Notes: generated from the letters alone by a model not told the origin. Counted from the first letter of the stretch, positions 8,924 to 18,090 are shown. The stretch is DNA of 64,000 nucleotides from Exilibacterium sp. (GCA_028280195.1 JANQMH010000005.1:1-64000); one strand, 5' to 3'. Translations and numbers: made by a program.

Positions 8924-9550
8924 ATGCCCGGATTGCGGGAGAGAAAAAAGCGGCAGCGCCGCGATACCATTGTCGATGCGGCCAGGGCGCTGTTTATCGA
9001 CAGAGGCTTTGACGGGGTTACCATCGAGGAAATCGCCGCCGAAGCTGACGTTAGCGCCGGGACGGTCTACACAGCGTTCTCGACCAAGTCGGCACTGCTT
9101 TACAACGTTCTGCTGCGCGACCTCGAACAACCGGTGCGACAGGTAGACGCCGTTATCGGCTCTGATCTGCAGCCGCTGCTGGTGATCGAGCGGGTTATCA
9201 AAATCTACTTTCAGTGGATAGACAGTTATCCCATCGGTATTTCGCGCTCGTTTGCCGCCCTGGCTCTGAATGACCCGGCCGGCGTTGGCCGTCACTACTG
9301 CATGATAGAAAAAACGCTGCTATCCGGATTTACCGCCGCCTTCAGTTGCCTGGAACAGCGGGGGCAGCTACAGGCGGGGCTGAAAGCGCAGCAGGGTGCG
9401 AGAATCGTCTTCAATCTGGCGTGTGCGGAGTTTTATCGCATGCTGCTCAGGGAAGACGGCTACCGCGAAGACATTGTCGATATCGTCATACAGCAAATTG
9501 AGCCGATCTGGCAGTCGCTGGCGTTAGCCGGCGAAAAGAGCAGGAGATAG
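8924..9550 (+). CDS. TetR-family transcriptional regulator
   Basis: 208 residues. The N-terminal helix-turn-helix spans about 8-55 (RDTIVDAARALFIDRGFDGVTIEEIAAEADVSAGTVYTAF in outline), and the rest is the all-helical ligand-binding domain typical of repressors. A 24-bp palindrome lies 78 bases upstream. The gene sits 115 bases before the BVMO gene on the same strand, so control of that cassette and of itself is likely (inference). The stop codon falls inside a 13-bp tandem repeat, so the last residues (about EKSRR) are encoded by repeat sequence. Confidence 0.88.
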   Translation: MPGLRERKKRQRRDTIVDAARALFIDRGFDGVTIEEIAAEADVSAGTVYTAFSTKSALLYNVLLRDLEQPVRQVDAVIGSDLQPLLVIERVIKIYFQWIDSYPIGISRSFAALALNDPAGVGRHYCMIEKTLLSGFTAAFSCLEQRGQLQAGLKAQQGARIVFNLACAEFYRMLLREDGYREDIVDIVIQQIEPIWQSLALAGEKSRR

Positions 9551-9608
9551 GAACTGGAGATAGGAGCAGGAGATAGGAACAGGAGATAGGAACTGGAGAT
9601 AGGAAAGG
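9544..9608. repeat. 13-bp tandem repeat, five copies, at the tetR/BVMO border
   Basis: Five consecutive units starting at 9544, 9557, 9570, 9583 and 9596, each GAGATAGGA followed by a variable ACTG, GCAG, ACAG, ACTG or AAGG. The first copy contains the TAG stop of the TetR gene. A more degenerate purine-rich tail (AGGAAAGGGCG, GACGACGGCAACAGACGACAGG) continues to the BVMO start. Units are not multiples of three, so expansion would not keep a reading frame. Confidence 0.95.
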
Positions 9609-9664
9609 GCGCCAGGAAAGGGCGGATAAGAACAGACGACGGCAACAGACGACAGGAACAGGCG

Positions 9665-11161
9665 ATGAATCAGGCACAGACTGTCAATAAGGCTGCAGGC
9701 CGTGCGGCCAGCGGTGAAAGCGAACACCTGGATGTGATTGTCATCGGCGCGGGGCTATCCGGTATCGGTGCGGCTTGCTATTTAAAAACCCGCTGCCCTT
9801 CGAAACGCTTTGTATTGTTGGAAAGCCGCAATGAAATCGGCGGCACCTGGGATCTGTTCCGCTACCCCGGTATCCGTTCGGACTCCGATATGTATACGCT
9901 CGGCTTCAGCTTCAGGCCCTGGGGGAATGATAAGAGCATCGCCGAGGGGCCGGCTATTCTGCAGTATATCAAGGACACTGCACGCGAGTACCAGGTCGAG
10001 CAGGACATTCGCTTTGGCCACTACGTCAAATGTGCCCGCTGGGACTCCGGCACCGGGCGCTGGACGCTCGAGGTCGAGGTGGGCGGCGGGGAGAGCCTGC
10101 GCTATAGCTGCAATTTTCTCTATATGTGCAGTGGCTACTACGATTACAAGCAGGGATATTTACCGCAGTGGCAGGGGCTTGAGAAATATGGCGGTCTGCT
10201 CGTACACCCGCAGCACTGGCCCGAGGGGCTGGACTATGCAGGGCGCCGCGTGGTTGTTATCGGCAGCGGTGCCACGGCGGTGACGCTGGTGCCGGAAATG
10301 GCCAAACGGGCTGCTCATGTGACCATGCTGCAGCGCTCGCCCACCTATATTATCTCCCGCTCGGCCCGGGACGGTACGGCTATTTTCCTGCGCCGCTGGC
10401 TGCCGGCAAAACTCGCGCACAACCTGGTGCGCTGGAAAAATGTGCTGCTTACCCTGTATTTCTATAAAGCCGCAAAAAAGCTGCCGGGCTTTGTCAGCAG
10501 GCATCTGATTGCTGCGGCCCGTAAACATCTGGGGCCGGACTATGATGTCGAAAAACATTTCACCCCGAACTACGGACCCTGGGATCAGCGCCTGTGCCTG
10601 GCGCCGGACGCCGATTTCTTCACCGCCATCCGCGCCGGCAGGGCGTCGGTGGTGACCGACCGGATTGCGGCATTTACCGAAAGCGGTTTGCAGCTGGCCT
10701 CCGGTGAGCGGCTCGATGCCGATATCATCGTCACCGCAACCGGACTCAAAGTGCAATTGATGGGCGGTATGCAGTTGTTTGTCGACGGCACCGCGGTCGA
10801 TCTGTCGGAGAAGTTGAGTTACAAAGGCATTATGTACAGTGATATCCCCAATATGGCCTCGGCCTGGGGCTATACCAACGCTTCCTGGACATTGAAATGC
10901 GAGCTCATTTCCCAGTATGTCTGCCGGCTGCTGAACTACATGCAGGCGCGCGGCTATACCACCTGTACACCGCGCCGGGGCGATCACGCCGGCAGTAGCA
11001 CCACCACATTTGATCTGACTTCCGGCTACTTGCAGCGCGCCAATGATATTCTGCCCAAACAGGGTACCGGCAATCCGTGGATTACCTACCAGAATTACCT
11101 GTCCGACCTCAGGCTGATACGCTTCGGTTCCCTGGAAGACAAAACCATGGAATTCACTTAA
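9665..11161 (+). CDS. Flavin-containing Baeyer-Villiger-type monooxygenase
   Basis: 498 residues, class B flavoprotein monooxygenase, which uses FAD, NADPH and O2 to turn ketones into esters or lactones. FAD motif GAGLSG (28-33) and NADPH motif GSGATA (200-205) flank a BVMO fingerprint, YGGLLVHPQHWP (175-186), in which the usual first Phe is Tyr. The arrangement (ESRNEIGGTW, then RYPGIRSDSDMYTLGF) is typical of the group that includes cyclohexanone-type and FMO-like BVMOs. An alpha/beta hydrolase follows 40 bases downstream, the usual partner that opens the ester product. Substrate unknown. Confidence 0.9.
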   Translation: MNQAQTVNKAAGRAASGESEHLDVIVIGAGLSGIGAACYLKTRCPSKRFVLLESRNEIGGTWDLFRYPGIRSDSDMYTLGFSFRPWGNDKSIAEGPAILQYIKDTAREYQVEQDIRFGHYVKCARWDSGTGRWTLEVEVGGGESLRYSCNFLYMCSGYYDYKQGYLPQWQGLEKYGGLLVHPQHWPEGLDYAGRRVVVIGSGATAVTLVPEMAKRAAHVTMLQRSPTYIISRSARDGTAIFLRRWLPAKLAHNLVRWKNVLLTLYFYKAAKKLPGFVSRHLIAAARKHLGPDYDVEKHFTPNYGPWDQRLCLAPDADFFTAIRAGRASVVTDRIAAFTESGLQLASGERLDADIIVTATGLKVQLMGGMQLFVDGTAVDLSEKLSYKGIMYSDIPNMASAWGYTNASWTLKCELISQYVCRLLNYMQARGYTTCTPRRGDHAGSSTTTFDLTSGYLQRANDILPKQGTGNPWITYQNYLSDLRLIRFGSLEDKTMEFT

Positions 11162-11201
11162 GCTGCGCCGCGGTCGGGCCCGCTAAACGCAGGTGACACT
11201 T

Positions 11202-12155
11202 ATGGATTTCTTTTTTCTCGGCGGCGTGATTTTTCTTCTCGTCTTTGTTATTGGCCCAATGGCGTTTACCGCGGTGAAGACCCGCCGTATCGAGGCGCTC
11301 CTGCCGCCCTGCGGGCAGTTTATTGATGTCGATGGTGCGCGCATCCACTATCTGGAAAAAGGCAGCGGACCGGTTATCCTAATGATCCACGGTCTGGGCG
11401 GCAATCTGCGCAACTTCACCCACTCCATGGTGACACCGCTGGCCGATGAGTTCCGGGTAATTGCCATCGACCGGCCCGGCTCCGGTTACTCCACCCGCGC
11501 GCCCGATGCGCCGGCATCCATCGTCAGGCAGGGTGAACAGGTAGCCGGCTTCATCCGCGCGCTGAAGCTGGAGCGCCCCTTGATTGCCGGTCATTCCATG
11601 GGCGGCGCGGTGGCACTGGCGCTGGCTCTCGACCATCCGCAGCTGGTTGGCGGGCTGGCTTTGCTGGCGCCGGTCAGCCATATACAGAACCCCGCACCGC
11701 CGCCGTTCCAGCCACTGTTGATCGAATCGACGCTGCTGCGGCGCATGGTGGCGTGGACGGTGGCGATGCCGCTGTCCTTAATGCAACGCGATAGCGTTCT
11801 GGCGGTATTGTTCGGCCCCGATCCCTGCGCGCCGGATATGGATATAAAAGGCGGGGGTCTGCTGGCACTGCGGCCGCGCAATTTCTACAGCGCCTCTTCG
11901 GACCTGGTGGCCGCCAATCACAGTATCGGCAGCATGGTCGAGCGCTACTCTGAGCTGTCGGTACCGGTATCGGTGCTATTCGGCACAGCCGACCGGGTAT
12001 TGGACTGGCGCCGTCACGGGCAGGCACTGGCAGAAAAAGTTGCGGGCCTGCAACTGACATGTATCGAACAAGGCGGGCATATGCTGCCCATTTCCCATGC
12101 ACAGCACTGTGTTGACTGGATCAGGGAAATGGCCCGCGAAGCGAAGGATAAATAA
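11202..12155 (+). CDS. Membrane-anchored alpha/beta hydrolase (esterase-like)
   Basis: 317 residues from the chosen ATG; a GTG nine bases earlier is possible, but AGG lies eight bases before the ATG. Residues about 4-22 form one hydrophobic segment, probably an N-terminal membrane anchor. The hydrolase domain has the oxyanion motif HGLGGN (about 63-68), nucleophile elbow GHSMGG (Ser132), the acid in GTADR and the catalytic His in QGGHMLP. It is likely to act with the preceding BVMO by hydrolysing its ester product. This is inferred from gene order; the fold alone does not set the substrate. Confidence 0.87.
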   Translation: MDFFFLGGVIFLLVFVIGPMAFTAVKTRRIEALLPPCGQFIDVDGARIHYLEKGSGPVILMIHGLGGNLRNFTHSMVTPLADEFRVIAIDRPGSGYSTRAPDAPASIVRQGEQVAGFIRALKLERPLIAGHSMGGAVALALALDHPQLVGGLALLAPVSHIQNPAPPPFQPLLIESTLLRRMVAWTVAMPLSLMQRDSVLAVLFGPDPCAPDMDIKGGGLLALRPRNFYSASSDLVAANHSIGSMVERYSELSVPVSVLFGTADRVLDWRRHGQALAEKVAGLQLTCIEQGGHMLPISHAQHCVDWIREMAREAKDK

Positions 12156-12225
12156 AATATTCATCCAACCGCCATATAAAGGGCAAAAAGCGTATACGAA
12201 AACGCAAGAATAACAAGGCGCTGAT

Positions 12226-12254
12226 TTGACCCGGCAATAGCCCGTCTATACTAT
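12226..12254 (+). promoter_or_regulatory. Candidate sigma-70 promoter for the secreted protein gene at 12371
   Basis: TTGACC (12226-12231) and TACTAT (12249-12254) are 17 bases apart. They lie in the 215-base gap after the hydrolase gene, about 110 bases before the next start, which would give a leader of about 105 bases. Confidence 0.5.
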
Positions 12255-12370
12255 TTTTCTGCGGTAAGGCGACCTCTTCACGACAATAAATCCCTGTATT
12301 ACTCACATGCTTGCCAAGCGTGTCGCCTGCCTGTGGGCGCACTTCACTTCACAAATTAAGGAGTTTTTTT

Positions 12371-13081
12371 ATGCAGATAAAAAAGCAGTTCACCCGGATA
12401 AGTCGTACTGTGCTTCTGTGCATGTGTTTTTCCGCGGCGGCGCTGGCCGAGGGAGAACCACAGGACGAGCTGATTACCGACCCGTCGCTGCTGGAAGCTC
12501 TGGGCTTCGATGCCTCAGCTGAGATCTATGCGGCGCCGGGCCTCGACCTCAGTTCGATTCACGCAACTGCCGGTAGCTCAAGCCCCGGCAACACCGCCTC
12601 AGCAGCTGTTGCCACTGCCAGCGGATATAGCACCCTGGCCGGAAAAGAATTTCGGCCGTCGAGAAATTATTCGGGCAACGCCGACCGTTACACCGGTCCC
12701 TACGGCAGCATCTATATTCCGCTGGCCGGTGAGCGGATGGTGCAGGCGCAGTTCCATGGCCTGCCCGATGGCAAGACGATTACGGCATTCGATATCTGGT
12801 GGAGAGACGGCAGAATTATCGATGAAGTGAACAGCAGGCGTATCGTGGCGAATTTCTTTGAAGTCTGCCATCCCGGGGACAGCGCGGGCCGCGAGCGGAT
12901 TTCCGTACTCGCTGCCTATATCGGGCAGGGCAGTCCGCTCAACCGGGCATCGCGCCACGTCACCAGGCCGGCACAGCGGGTGATTGACAACAGGGAATGT
13001 TATTACATGGCGCACCTGGCAATACCGAGGTTTCAGTTTGAGGAGATCGGTGTGCAAAAAGTGCGGTTGACTTACCAGTAA
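12371..13081 (+). CDS. Secreted protein of unknown function
   Basis: 236 residues. AAGGAG (12358-12363) sits eight bases before this ATG and decides the start over an upstream one at 12311. A clear signal peptide (about 1-26, ending AALA) is followed by an acidic, Ala/Ser-rich stretch and then a mixed alpha/beta domain from about 95 to the end. Two cysteines (in FEVCHPGD and RECYYMA) could form a disulfide. I do not recognise the family. It has its own likely promoter and is followed by a long AT-rich gap, so it is probably a single-gene unit. Confidence 0.75.
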   Translation: MQIKKQFTRISRTVLLCMCFSAAALAEGEPQDELITDPSLLEALGFDASAEIYAAPGLDLSSIHATAGSSSPGNTASAAVATASGYSTLAGKEFRPSRNYSGNADRYTGPYGSIYIPLAGERMVQAQFHGLPDGKTITAFDIWWRDGRIIDEVNSRRIVANFFEVCHPGDSAGRERISVLAAYIGQGSPLNRASRHVTRPAQRVIDNRECYYMAHLAIPRFQFEEIGVQKVRLTYQ

Positions 13082-13522
13082 AAACGCCTCTGGTTACGGC
13101 TACAGCTTTTTTTATCAAACACATTTGTTGAAAAAACCAGTGAGTGTTTTGCAGCATGTACAAGAAGATATCAGCCTTATCGCTATTGACAATAAATCTA
13201 ATATAAGTAGGAAAATGCTTATAAAAATCCGATTCACGGCCTATTACAAGTCCATACATAGACATTGAAAGCAGAAAATGCAGATTTTAATGAATCCATA
13301 TACACTTGCCGAAAATAACTTGTTCTACTAAATAGAAGCTAAAAAATATATTAATATCAAATAGTTATTATGAGAAAACGTATAGGGCCCAACATCTGAA
13401 CACCTTGCCGGCGTTTGAAAACAATAGGATATGAAGAATAACTGATATTTATTGACTTATATAACAATAAAAACTTAAACTAACCCCAAGTTGGGCTGAT
13501 AAATCGATATGAGGAAGGCTTC
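13082..13522. other. AT-rich non-coding spacer
   Basis: 441 bases with much lower GC than the flanking genes and no credible open frame. It contains several A/T runs and TTGAC-like words (for example near 13187 and 13451) but no -35/-10 pair with good spacing. It marks the left edge of a block of genes with lower GC. Confidence 0.6.
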
Positions 13523-14290
13523 GTGGATTTGAATTTACAAGGTAAACGGGCCATTGTGACAGGCGGCAGCCGGGGCATTGGCAAAGCCATTTTGGACGTT
13601 TTAGTTAAAGAAGGGGCATCCATAGCCACCTGTGCACGGGGATCTGAAGCACTGGATAAAGTGCTGGGTGAATGGCAGGCCCAAGGCATCAAAGCCTATG
13701 GCGAAGCCATTGATGTGACCGATGCCGTTGCCTATACCCGCTGGCTGGAAAACGCTGCCGGCCACTTGGGCGGCGTAGATATTTTTATCAGCAATGTCTC
13801 AACCCGGATCAGCTCCCAGGGTGAACAACGCTGGCTCGATGCTTTCGAAGCAGACTTCCTGCAGCATGTGCGAGCTAGCGAATTGATTGTCCCATTTTTA
13901 CAAGAAAGTGACGCCGGCTCTCTCGTTTTTATTTCGAGTATCGCGTCGGTCATGGCTAACATTATGCCTATGGAAAGAGAGTACGGTGTCATGAAAGCCG
14001 CATTGAACGCCTACGCCGCGCAGCTCGCTCACCGCCTTGCGGGAAGCGGCATCAGGTCCAACTTTGTGACACCGGGGCCGATAAACTTCGAAGGGGGTTT
14101 TTGGGCCCAAGTCAAAAAGGCCGACCCCGCCCTGTTTGAACGCGCCAGCCAGATGCCTGCCCTGCGGCGTCACGGAACGCCGCAGGAAGTGGCCAATGCG
14201 GTAGCATTCCTGGCGAGCCCCGCCGCCGCCTATATCACCGGTGCGAACCTCCGGGTCGACGGCGGTGCCCTGAAACAGACACAGTATTAA
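13523..14290 (+). CDS. Short-chain dehydrogenase/reductase (SDR)
   Basis: 255 residues, NAD(P)-dependent oxidoreductase of the classical SDR type acting in the cytoplasm. Cofactor motif TGGSRGIG (about 13-20), catalytic Ser in the SSIAS stretch and YGVMK (Tyr-x-x-x-Lys), then the C-terminal ITGANLRVDGG block. The start is GTG, supported by GAGGAAGG a few bases upstream. It is convergent with the PQQ dehydrogenase across a 71-base gap containing a hairpin. Composition is less GC-rich than the flanking catabolic genes. Substrate cannot be told from sequence. Confidence 0.9.
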   Translation: MDLNLQGKRAIVTGGSRGIGKAILDVLVKEGASIATCARGSEALDKVLGEWQAQGIKAYGEAIDVTDAVAYTRWLENAAGHLGGVDIFISNVSTRISSQGEQRWLDAFEADFLQHVRASELIVPFLQESDAGSLVFISSIASVMANIMPMEREYGVMKAALNAYAAQLAHRLAGSGIRSNFVTPGPINFEGGFWAQVKKADPALFERASQMPALRRHGTPQEVANAVAFLASPAAAYITGANLRVDGGALKQTQY

Positions 14291-14328
14291 AATCTCACCT
14301 TTCCATGCGGTCGCCTACAGGGTATTGC

Positions 14329-14354
14329 GGCGTCGGCCTTATTCAGCCGGCGCC
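14329..14354. terminator. Hairpin between convergent SDR and PQQ dehydrogenase genes
   Basis: GGCGTCGGC (14329-14337) can pair with GCCGGCGCC (14346-14354), nine pairs including one G-U, with an eight-base loop. It lies in the 71-base gap between convergent genes, but there is no strong T-tract on either side. Confidence 0.45.
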
Positions 14355-14361
14355 CAATGTC

Positions 14362-16845
14362 TTATCGATGATTTTCAATCGCATAGGCAATTACATAACC
14401 GCCTTTTCCGTCATTGATGCTGCGCGAGTCGGTATAGGTTCCCGTTTTCGGATCTCTCGGATAGCGCCATCCCGGATTGGGAACCGTCACAATCAAATAC
14501 TGCGTACCTGTTCTTTTAGATTGATAGGTCATTGGTGTAGCCTGGCCGTTTCCAGGTAAATCTGCCGACCATTTAAGCTCTCCGGTACGAACTTCAAAAG
14601 CGCGCACAGTGCTGTCCATGGTTGAGCTGATGAACGTCAGACCACCGCGAGTGGTCAAAGTACCCGCTCGTACCGCGACACCCACTTCAAAGGGTAGCCC
14701 GGAACGTATGCCAAAAGGGCCGGACTCCTTCATGCTGCCTAAAGGGCGACTCCAAAGCAGCTCCTTCGTATTGAGGTCCATAACCGCGATGCGCGACCAA
14801 GGCGGCTCAAAACAGGGAACCTGGGTGCCTAAGCGAGACATGAACGGCATTGGAATGCCGTAATAGCGAATGCGGACATGGTCATAGGGATCATTCGGGT
14901 CCGGATCGCGCGCCTCCGGCATGGGTGCGTCCGCATCCATCCGCACACCGGGATGCCTGCTCCCTAACAGGGCTGCCCCGCGCGGGCCGGCTTCAGCCAC
15001 CTGTTCAGGTGTTACCAATAGAAGCCTGTGTGCCAGTAGCATCGGAGCGGCAATCAACAGCCCGTTATCCGCGTCCACCGATACACTGCCCCAGTTGAAA
15101 CCGCCGAAATTGCCGGGAGCAATCAGCGTTCCTCGCTTTGTCGGTGGCGTGTACATCCCTTCATAGCGCATCATCCTGTATTCTATTCGGCATACGAGCT
15201 GATCAAGCGGTGTGAGGCCCCACATATCCTTTTCATATCGATAAGGGTGGAAGTGGGGCAGCGGTGAGGCCGGCTGTGTGGGAGAAAGGTATTCACCGTA
15301 CTCCGGATCCTGAGGGGCCTCACGCTCCTCGATAGGATAAACGGGTGTTCCGTTGCGCCGATCCAGCAGGAAAATATCGCCCGTTTTGGTCGCCACAGCC
15401 ACTGACGGCACGCGCTCACCGTCGCGGGTGATATCGACGAGCACCGGCTGTGCCGGCAGGTCATAGTCCCAGATATCATGGCGCACGGTTTGATATTTCC
15501 AGCGTGGAGCGCCGGTTTCAGCGTCAATGGCAACAACTGCTGAAGACCATTCGTCATCAAAAGGCCTCCTTTCTCCGCCATAGTAGTCCGGCGACGCATT
15601 GCCCGTCGGCGCATAAATAAGATCGAGTTCAGGGTCGTAGCTCATAACCGACCAGACATTCGGCGTGCCGGGTGTGTACCTTTCGCCTTCAGCAGGCTCT
15701 CCGTGTTCACCGGGATTACCGAGGTCCCAAGCCCATGCAAATTCACCCGTCAGGGCGTCGAAGGCGCGGACCACGCCGGAGGGCAGGCCGAGATCCTGAG
15801 AGTCCAGAACCAGGCCGCCGACGACAAGTACGTCATCAGCCACAAGTGGCGGCGATGTAACATAGTATTGATCGTCGTAGTGTTCTCCCAGGCCTTTGCG
15901 GAGATCGACAGAACCGTCAATACCAAAACCTTTACAGCTTTCACCCGTTATCGCATCGACCGCAAGCAGTCTGGCATCTACGGTGCCCACGACGATACGT
16001 TTCGGGCATTCACCCATATAGCCGGCCGGTGCCTGGTGATAGCCGACACCACGACAGGTTTTTGCATACTGATGCTTTGCCGGCACCTTTGCCTGCGGGT
16101 CGTGGCGCCAGATCTCCTCGCCGCTATCGCTGTCGATGGCCATCATCACATTGGCTGCAGCGCACACATACAGATAATTATCAACCTGCAATGGCGTGGC
16201 TTTGAAGGTATCACTGACACCCGTTCGATAGCGCCAGACTTCCTTCAGGCCGCTGACCGTATCGCTATTGATTTGATCGACTTCGGCAAAACGCGTGCCG
16301 CCGACACTGTTTCCGTAGTGCCGCCAGTCCAATACGGGTTCCCGTTTTACACTATTCGGATTTTCATACTCCGCTGCGCTGCCGTTGCGCTGGTAATCCT
16401 GCCCTGCGGCAATAAGTAACACGACGACAGCTGCAGCCCCCGGCACCGAAAGCCAGTATCGCGACCCGGATTTTGCCGCGGCATTGCCGCTGCCCAGTGT
16501 TTTCCGGTACCAGGGCGAAAAGAACCATATGGCCAATACCAGCCAGGTGGCAAGCCTTGGTAATAGCGCCAGCAAGTACCAGTCAGCTTCGTAAACTGAC
16601 CACACGACCGTGAGCCCAAGTATGGCGCCATACACCCTGGGCGCGAGCTGATTGCGGCGAATCATCAATACGGCAGTAAAGAGTAGAGCAATACCGGTAA
16701 GGACATAGTATGAACTTCCCCCAAGATACGCTAAGTAGCCTCCGAGAAGCGTCAGAGAGAATCCCATTAGTAAAAAGATAACGACGAAAATCCAATGAGC
16801 GATACGCGGCAACATAGGGATAGATAACTCCACTTGATTTGTCAT
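14362..16845 (-). CDS. Membrane-bound PQQ-dependent dehydrogenase (glucose/quinate/shikimate DH family)
   Basis: 827 residues. About five transmembrane helices occupy residues 12-150 and are followed by a periplasmic eight-bladed quinoprotein propeller with repeated tryptophan-docking motifs (for example DAETGAPRWKYQT and VRTGELKWSADLP). This fits the membrane glucose dehydrogenase family, which oxidises sugars or cyclic polyols in the periplasm and reduces ubiquinone. PQQ and Ca2+ are the cofactors; no PQQ synthesis genes are in the window. It reads with the VOC lipoprotein and TonB receptor genes on the same strand, suggesting a periplasmic pathway for an imported substrate (inference). No strong ribosome-binding site is visible before the ATG. 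Confidence 0.92.
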   Translation of the reverse strand: MTNQVELSIPMLPRIAHWIFVVIFLLMGFSLTLLGGYLAYLGGSSYYVLTGIALLFTAVLMIRRNQLAPRVYGAILGLTVVWSVYEADWYLLALLPRLATWLVLAIWFFSPWYRKTLGSGNAAAKSGSRYWLSVPGAAAVVVLLIAAGQDYQRNGSAAEYENPNSVKREPVLDWRHYGNSVGGTRFAEVDQINSDTVSGLKEVWRYRTGVSDTFKATPLQVDNYLYVCAAANVMMAIDSDSGEEIWRHDPQAKVPAKHQYAKTCRGVGYHQAPAGYMGECPKRIVVGTVDARLLAVDAITGESCKGFGIDGSVDLRKGLGEHYDDQYYVTSPPLVADDVLVVGGLVLDSQDLGLPSGVVRAFDALTGEFAWAWDLGNPGEHGEPAEGERYTPGTPNVWSVMSYDPELDLIYAPTGNASPDYYGGERRPFDDEWSSAVVAIDAETGAPRWKYQTVRHDIWDYDLPAQPVLVDITRDGERVPSVAVATKTGDIFLLDRRNGTPVYPIEEREAPQDPEYGEYLSPTQPASPLPHFHPYRYEKDMWGLTPLDQLVCRIEYRMMRYEGMYTPPTKRGTLIAPGNFGGFNWGSVSVDADNGLLIAAPMLLAHRLLLVTPEQVAEAGPRGAALLGSRHPGVRMDADAPMPEARDPDPNDPYDHVRIRYYGIPMPFMSRLGTQVPCFEPPWSRIAVMDLNTKELLWSRPLGSMKESGPFGIRSGLPFEVGVAVRAGTLTTRGGLTFISSTMDSTVRAFEVRTGELKWSADLPGNGQATPMTYQSKRTGTQYLIVTVPNPGWRYPRDPKTGTYTDSRSINDGKGGYVIAYAIENHR

Positions 16846-16943
16846 TGTCTAAGTGTGAAGACATCAACACTTCGATAGCTTGCCCGGGTCACGACCTTCA
16901 TAAGCCCGGCAAACTCTCCGGCTGCTTTCACCTCAAATACAGT

Positions 16944-17987
16944 TTAAGTACCATTGCCTGCAAAGTTCTGTGACGAAAGTGCAGAGCTGTCCGGCAACTG
17001 CTGAAAGCCCAGTAAATTTCCATCCAGATCTCGACCAAACAGGATTTTACCGCCGTCCATGGGTTTTTCTTCAACAACGACCGTGCCGCCTGCAGCGATA
17101 AACCTTTTGCTTGCGGCGTTTAAATCAGTAACATCAAAGACAATCATATTGTAGCCGTTCGCATCCACCGGGCGGGGCGTATCCGCCAGCTCGGTCGGGT
17201 GGCTGGTATACTGGATGATCTCCAACTCCAGATTTCGGACCTGAAACCAGGCGAATTTCAGCTCGCTGCCGGGAAGTCCTGAAACCTTATCCACCTCATC
17301 ACCGGACACGGGGAACCAGTTGCCAACCCGGCGCGGATTTTCCTCCTGTAACAGGTGTGAATAGAACTTCGTCGCGCGATCGATATCCGGTGTTGCCAGT
17401 GATATATGTCGAATCCGGTAGTCATTCTTCGGTGGGGTGTCAAGCTCCAGAGCCTCAATATCGACGTGCTCAATCTCTATGATCGCCTGGTCAAAATCGC
17501 GCCCATAAGCATAGTAAACCGGGTTCATCGGATTTATCTGCGCCATTTCCCGGTCGCCAATCGGAGTACCTCCCGCTTCGAGAAAACGCTGGTAAGACCT
17601 GGTCTCCCGATTCACCTGAAAACACAAGTGGGCGATACCGGGGCCGTACACTTGCATTTGAGGAGCCGCTTTTGCTGCTGCAGACGGGTTTTCAAACTGC
17701 ATGAGCCGAAGTTGTGCATTGCTGCTTCTGAGGAGTTTTGTCGATGCCCTGGCGCCGGTTCGATCGACAAGTGTGTCGATCACGGGATGATGATGAAGTT
17801 CTCCGTTTTCGACACTCGCCAGATCAGCGATCTGTCGATAAAAACCCGCAGATCGCTCGATATCACTGACAACGATCCCAACATAGTGGATCCCGCGGAT
17901 AACTGCATCATCCGGCCTTCCCGGCTCGCCCCTGGAGCAGCCGGCCAAAACGACAATACCCAAAAGGGCTGGTAAAATATTGCGCAT
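16944..17987 (-). CDS. Lipoprotein with two VOC (glyoxalase/dioxygenase-fold) domains
   Basis: 347 residues; start chosen at the ATG with AAAGGA six bases upstream, which also puts a lipobox VLAGC at residues 13-17 (Cys17, Ser at +2, hence probably outer-membrane anchored and periplasm-facing). Two vicinal-oxygen-chelate domains follow, about 31-180 and 190-330. The first keeps a plausible metal set (His34, Glu99 or Gln97, His120, Glu171). In the second the matching positions are His194, Glu256, Asn280 and Gly327, so it has probably lost metal binding. An exported VOC protein is uncommon. It lies between the PQQ dehydrogenase and a TonB receptor, all on the same strand. Substrate unknown. Confidence 0.82.
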   Translation of the reverse strand: MRNILPALLGIVVLAGCSRGEPGRPDDAVIRGIHYVGIVVSDIERSAGFYRQIADLASVENGELHHHPVIDTLVDRTGARASTKLLRSSNAQLRLMQFENPSAAAKAAPQMQVYGPGIAHLCFQVNRETRSYQRFLEAGGTPIGDREMAQINPMNPVYYAYGRDFDQAIIEIEHVDIEALELDTPPKNDYRIRHISLATPDIDRATKFYSHLLQEENPRRVGNWFPVSGDEVDKVSGLPGSELKFAWFQVRNLELEIIQYTSHPTELADTPRPVDANGYNMIVFDVTDLNAASKRFIAAGGTVVVEEKPMDGGKILFGRDLDGNLLGFQQLPDSSALSSQNFAGNGT

Positions 17988-18061
17988 AGGAATTCCTTTG
18001 GTGAACGAGAAAGTCATAAATAGAAATCAAACCGTTTTAAAAACTTTATCTATTACCGATA

Positions 18062-18090
18062 TAAAAACGACGACACAATGCCGTCGTTTT
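18062..18090 (-). terminator. Rho-independent terminator after the second TonB receptor
   Basis: AAAACGACG (18064-18072) pairs with CGTCGTTTT (18082-18090). On the minus strand the stem ends in TTTTT. It lies 53 bases after the receptor stop and before the VOC lipoprotein start, so the two genes are probably separate transcripts or only partly coupled. Confidence 0.75.

Noticed and set aside
13082-13522. Att site or insertion sequence at the edge of the low-GC block
   Set aside because: No terminal inverted repeats, direct target duplications, tRNA gene or transposase remnant can be seen.
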